Of a stretch of 16,395 nt of DNA, positions 13,614 through 16,395 are shown in pieces. The notes beneath the pieces are model-generated. The model was given only the letters and a program-made list of their open reading frames with translations. It did no database searches and had not been told where the DNA came from. The position numbers and the translations under genes are program-made. The stretch is taken from contig NZCH01000132.1 in NCBI GenBank assembly GCA_002688155.1, forward strand, positions 1 to 16,395. Reading direction: 5' to 3'. This DNA is from Phycisphaerae bacterium (GTDB lineage: Bacteria > Planctomycetota > Phycisphaerae > Phycisphaerales > Phycisphaeraceae). Each line of letters starts with the position of its first letter. Position 1 is the stretch's first letter.

Positions 13614-14037
13614 CAACAGCTCTCCTTTGATTCGACTGTCAGAATAACTCCACTGCGAAGAAAGAACGTGCCGACACTTCGCATTTGGCCTTTGCCCGGT
13701 CCTGTCAACGCGAGACCCGCAAGGGACCAGCGCCCTGTAGCATACAGCGTGCGGCCCCAGCCGGTAAACATCTTCTCCGAGATTTCCCATATGGCGTCAT
13801 CCCGGGGCCGTCGTGGGATTGCAAACGTCAGTACCCCCTCCTCTCGAGCCTATGTCAACCGACATGCGGTATCGTCTCCTGTCGATCGAGGGGAGGCGGG
13901 TGAGTCTGGATGCCGGGTTGGGCGACTTGTTGGAACGCGCCGGCGTGCAGGCGATGCACGATGTCGGTGATGGTGGTGTCGTCGCATCCTGTTTGCCGAT
14001 TTTGGGTTCTCGAATTTGGCGGTAACGTGCACACGTT
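13614..14037. other. Gene-free region upstream of the secreted glycosidase gene
   Basis: These 424 bases hold the leader of the glycosidase-SUMF1 unit, with AGGAGA at 13621-13626 on the minus strand. From about 13800 to 14037 there is sequence without a believable gene. Small frames exist on both strands (for example plus 13813-14025) but none has a ribosome site or recognisable motif. The right edge merges with the debris of the D-amino-acid dehydrogenase gene, so part of it may be decayed coding DNA. Confidence 0.5.
13680..13708 (-). promoter_or_regulatory. Weak candidate promoter for the glycosidase-SUMF1 unit
   Basis: On the minus strand a perfect TTGACA lies at 13708-13703, about 90 bases upstream of the ATG at 13613. 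The six bases 17 positions further on (AATGCG) match the -10 consensus poorly, so this is offered only as a candidate. Confidence 0.22.
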
Positions 14038-14289
14038 GTGGGTCCGGGGATGGACTGGCGGCGGGCTGTTGGGGTCGCACATCCACATTGAGGGACTTAA
14101 ATAGCAACCCGGGCACGGGCAGGGGCACGGCGAATGCCGGCGTGATCCAGCCGGCGTTGCCGAACGAGCAGCCATGGCCGACGTCATTGCGGTCGATGAC
14201 GACGACGTTCAAGTCGCGCTTCGCCAGTTCGTAGGTGGTGGCGGCGCCGACGACCACGACGTCAGCTCGTTGCGCGTGTGATCGGACAT
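14038..14289 (-). pseudogene. Broken N-terminus of a DadA-like D-amino acid dehydrogenase
   Basis: The block 'NDVGHGCSFGNAGWITPAFA' and then 'VPLPVPGLLFKSL' is the characteristic N-terminal signature of DadA-type FAD enzymes, which oxidise D-amino acids to keto acids at the membrane. The lesions are plain. The likely start 'MSDHTRN' (ATG at 14289) is in a different frame from 'DVVVVG'. The FAD-binding GxGxxG reads 'VVVVGAATTYELAKR', which looks like an in-frame loss of about six residues. The continuation 'MWMCDPNSPPPVHPRT' (14088-14038), which matches the family's 'WM.DP.SP..I.PR' segment, lies in a third register relative to the first block. After that the similarity stops, so more than 300 residues are missing. 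It lies 37 bases beyond the PHP gene stop on the same strand. The family identification is good; function is excluded. Confidence 0.78.
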
Positions 14290-14325
14290 CGATGCAGCAA
14301 TGTTTTCCTGTCAGATCGCGCTGAG

Positions 14326-15201
14326 TCAACGATCGACGAAGAACGGCTGTGTCCAGGCGAACGTTTCGCCGTCGCCCCAGCACTCGAATCGTACATATGT
14401 TGCGTCGTCAGGCACGTCGCACTCGATGGTCGCGTTGTCGGCCGTGTGGAACCGCCGGCCGAGGTCCGACAGTGCGATGATCCGCCGCGCATTGTCGGTC
14501 GTGATGCGGATACGGGTGCCGTCTACCTGGATGCTGTTAATCATCACACCCGTGGAGGGATAGAACCGGCCATGCTGCAACGCGTCAACGACGCCCGCGG
14601 CGGAGTTGTCCGTGACGTACACCGTGTTCCAGCCCAGGCCGGTGTCGCCCTGCGCCGCGTGGCTGTCGTCGTGTGCGAAACCCCACAACCGCCGGCCGGA
14701 CGCGAGCAGCATGTCCCACTTGTTGGTCGCGTAGGGGCTGCCCTGCAGCCTGCTGATTACGCCGTTGTAGACCTCTATGCCCAGGTAGCCTTGCCACTCT
14801 CGCAGCGATGCGAGCGGACAATGATCAAACGCTTCCTGCCAGTTCGGATGCGCCGCGACGCAGAAACCCTGCGACTGGTTGATGGCGTCGATGACGAGTT
14901 GTCGCGGGCCGTGCGGCTCGACGAGGCGGTCCGCGCCCACATGGAGCATGTGCGGGCCGTTACGCGTGACTTCATTGCCGGGGATCAGCAGCAGGTCACC
15001 GGCATCGAGCGTGGCATGGTCATCGGGCGAGGTGAAGATGTCATGATCGGAGATCATGAGGAAGCCGTGGCCGCGCCCGGCGTAGTCGTCGACGACGGCT
15101 TGCGGTTCGCGCTCCCCGTCGCTTCGGGTGGTGTGCGCGTGCAAGTTACCGCACAGCCATTGGCCGCCAGTGAGATCTTGATAAGGGTGTGTCAGGGGCA
15201 T
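14326..15201 (-). CDS. PHP-domain metal-dependent phosphoesterase
   Basis: The 291-residue product carries the PHP motifs in order: 'NLHAHTTRSDG' (19-29, H21 and H23), 'ISDHD' (50-54), 'GNEVT' (75-79, E77), 'AAHPNW' (116-121, H118), 'IEVYNG' (142-147) and 'GFAHDDSH' (174-181). These place the trinuclear metal centre typical of the superfamily. The arrangement is close to the CehA/McbA-like branch, which hydrolyses phosphate or carbamate esters; the substrate here is unknown. After about residue 220 a small beta domain follows ('INSIQVDGTRIRI', 'YVRFECWGDGETFAWTQPFF'), also usual for that branch. There is no signal peptide, so it is probably cytosolic. The start is the ATG at 15201; no ribosome site is evident. 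It is divergent from frdA, with 153 bases between the starts, and is followed by the broken dadA-like gene. Confidence 0.9.
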   Translation of the reverse strand: MPLTHPYQDLTGGQWLCGNLHAHTTRSDGEREPQAVVDDYAGRGHGFLMISDHDIFTSPDDHATLDAGDLLLIPGNEVTRNGPHMLHVGADRLVEPHGPRQLVIDAINQSQGFCVAAHPNWQEAFDHCPLASLREWQGYLGIEVYNGVISRLQGSPYATNKWDMLLASGRRLWGFAHDDSHAAQGDTGLGWNTVYVTDNSAAGVVDALQHGRFYPSTGVMINSIQVDGTRIRITTDNARRIIALSDLGRRFHTADNATIECDVPDDATYVRFECWGDGETFAWTQPFFVDR

Positions 15202-15213
15202 GCGCAGATCGTA

Positions 15214-15236
15214 GCGACAAGGCGCGAGCTTGTCGC
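15214..15236. repeat. 8-bp inverted repeat just upstream of the PHP gene start
   Basis: GCGACAAG (15214-15221) and CTTGTCGC (15229-15236) are exact reverse complements around a seven-base loop. The repeat begins 13 bases upstream of the PHP ATG, in the short divergent gap to frdA. It could be an operator or a leader hairpin that masks the start; nothing else supports either reading. Confidence 0.4.
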
Positions 15237-15268
15237 ATCACGAGTCATGCCGGCCACCGGGCGGATGG

Positions 15269-15298
15269 TTGCGGCTGAGCGTGGACATCGAGTATGCT
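15269..15298 (+). promoter_or_regulatory. Candidate promoter for frdA
   Basis: TTGCGG (15269-15274) and TATGCT (15293-15298) are spaced by 18 bases, ending about 57 bases before the frdA ATG. The matches to consensus are partial (3 of 6 and 4 of 6), so confidence is low. Confidence 0.28.
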
Positions 15299-15354
15299 AA
15301 GAACATGGCTCGTTCGGACGTCAAATTATCGCAGCGCGGGTGGGAGGATTGTAT

Positions 15355-16395
15355 ATGAGCGCAGGGATTCACGTATACGAGCATGATGTCGTCGTGGTCG
15401 GCGGAGGCGGCGCGGGCCTGCGTGCGGCGATTGCCATTGCCCAGAAGGACCCGACGTTGTCGGTGGCGATGGTGTCGAAGGTGTACCCCATGCGGAGCCA
15501 CACGGTCGCGGCCGAGGGCGGCGCGGCGGCGGTCATCAAACCCAATGACAGCCTCGAAGACCACATCTACGACACGATCAGCGGTGCCGATTGGCTGGCG
15601 GATCAGGACGCCGTTGAGCTGTTCGTCAATGAAGCGCCCAGCGAAATGATTCAGCTCGAGCATTGGGGCTGCCCGTGGAGCCGCGACCCCGACGGCTCGG
15701 TGGCGGTTCGGCCGTTCGGCGGCATGAAGATCGAGCGGACGTGGTTCGCGGCCGACAAGACCGGCTTCCACATGCTCCACGCGTTGTTTCAGACGACGCT
15801 CAAGTACAACAACATCACGCGTTACGACGAGCATTTCGCGTCGCGGTTGCTGGTCGATGACGGTCGCTGCTGCGGTTGCGCGGCCATCGAGATGTGTTCG
15901 GGCCAGGTGCGTGCGATTATGGGCAAGTCGGTGATCATGAGCACCGGCGGCGCGGGCAATGTGTTTCCATTTACGACCAACGGCGCGATCAAGACGGGCG
16001 ACGGTATGGCCATGGCGTACCGCGCGGGTGCGGCACTTAAGGACATGGAGTTTGTTCAGTATCACCCGACCGGCCTGCCGGGCACCGGCATCCTCATCAC
16101 TGAGGCGTCGCGAGGCGAGGGCGGCATACTCGTCAACAAGCACGGGGATCGCTACCTGCGCCACTACGATCTGGGCGAGGCATTGGATGTGAACGATCCG
16201 AATCACCCGCAGAAGCGCACTATGGAGTTAGGCCCGCGCGACAAGCTCAGCCAATGCTTCGTGTATGAGATGCAAAAGGGCAATACGATCGAAACGAAGT
16301 ACGGCCACGCGGTGAACCTGGACCTGCGTCACCTGGGCGAGAAGAAGATCGACAAGAAGATCCCGTTCGTGCGTGAGTTGTCGATGAACTACGCG
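15355..16395 (+). CDS. frdA: Fumarate reductase/succinate dehydrogenase flavoprotein, C-terminus cut by window edge
   Basis: The first 347 residues are present. This subunit interconverts fumarate and succinate and passes electrons to an iron-sulfur subunit at the inner membrane. 'VVVVGGGGAGLRAAIA' (12-27) is the FAD dinucleotide fold. 'RSHTVAAEGGAAAV' (47-60) holds H49, the usual covalent FAD attachment. 'HWGCPWSRDPDGS' and 'FGGMKIERTWFAADKTGFHM' follow, then 'MEFVQYHPTGLPG', 'TEASRGEGGILVNK' and 'MELGPRDKLSQ', which line the dicarboxylate site. From memory these blocks are nearer to E. coli FrdA than to SdhA; for example, SdhA has Q rather than E in the His-loop. Direction in the cell cannot be told from sequence. 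The ATG at 15355 has GGGAGG about seven bases ahead, a strong start. The catalytic arginine region lies beyond the edge. Partner subunits should follow to the right. Confidence 0.94.
   Translation, partial: MSAGIHVYEHDVVVVGGGGAGLRAAIAIAQKDPTLSVAMVSKVYPMRSHTVAAEGGAAAVIKPNDSLEDHIYDTISGADWLADQDAVELFVNEAPSEMIQLEHWGCPWSRDPDGSVAVRPFGGMKIERTWFAADKTGFHMLHALFQTTLKYNNITRYDEHFASRLLVDDGRCCGCAAIEMCSGQVRAIMGKSVIMSTGGAGNVFPFTTNGAIKTGDGMAMAYRAGAALKDMEFVQYHPTGLPGTGILITEASRGEGGILVNKHGDRYLRHYDLGEALDVNDPNHPQKRTMELGPRDKLSQCFVYEMQKGNTIETKYGHAVNLDLRHLGEKKIDKKIPFVRELSMNYA

Noticed and set aside
13813..14025. Plus-strand frame of 70 residues upstream of the secreted pair
   Set aside because: It has a superficially protein-like middle but no ribosome site, no recognised motif, and lies in debris next to the dadA remnant.
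14278..15300. Plus-strand 340-residue frame
   Set aside because: Shadow of the PHP gene, whose metal-binding motifs are all on the minus strand.
15238..16206. Minus-strand 322-residue frame at the right end
   Set aside because: Antisense to frdA, whose family motifs are unmistakable on the plus strand.
1..16395. CRISPR array, tRNA, rRNA, transposase or phage genes
   Set aside because: I saw no regularly spaced repeats, no cloverleaf or rRNA-like stretches, and no transposase, integrase or phage motifs in any frame I examined.

Overview
The window is GC-rich bacterial DNA, densely coded on both strands, with no rRNA, tRNA or CRISPR array that I can see. The gene content suggests a planctomycete-type bacterium, possibly of the Phycisphaerae. 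It combines a PhyH-family dioxygenase, a secreted DUF6259-like glycoside-hydrolase-type protein, a secreted SUMF1-fold protein, a sialidase remnant and a PHP phosphoesterase beside housekeeping genes. No marker gene fixes the taxonomy, so this is an inference.

Left part, bases 1-4616, minus strand. It reads ddl (cell-wall D-Ala-D-Ala ligase), an FtsQ/DivIB-like division protein, a six-helix membrane protein of unknown role, greA (transcript cleavage factor), and a PocR-like/GAF sensory protein cut by the window edge. The ddl-ftsQ order is that of the classical division and cell wall (dcw) cluster, but ftsA and ftsZ do not follow. A gene-poor stretch (4617-5062) separates this block from the next.

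Centre, bases 5063-9611, plus strand. It reads dut (dUTPase), ftsK (a DNA translocase with an unusual, extremely acidic C-terminal tail of about 119 residues) and a PhyH-family oxygenase whose metal site departs from the usual HxD pattern. Together with ddl and ftsQ these genes serve envelope growth, division, chromosome segregation and nucleotide hygiene.

Right-centre, bases 9612-14325, minus strand. This is an accessory, partly decayed carbohydrate and amino-acid region. An intact two-gene unit, the secreted DUF6259-like protein followed by a secreted SUMF1-domain protein with a 4-base ATGA overlap, is flanked by gene debris. On one side lie a truncated, frameshifted sialidase and a probable oxidoreductase tail; on the other lies a broken DadA-like D-amino-acid dehydrogenase N-terminus.

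Right end. A PHP-domain phosphoesterase (minus) is divergent from frdA (plus), a fumarate reductase/succinate dehydrogenase flavoprotein strikingly like the E. coli FrdA type and cut by the window edge. I found no clear new defence or mobile system. The strongest oddities are the FtsK tail, the decayed island, the altered PhyH iron site, and a minus-strand hydrophobic reading frame upstream of ddl interrupted by two adjacent TGA codons.
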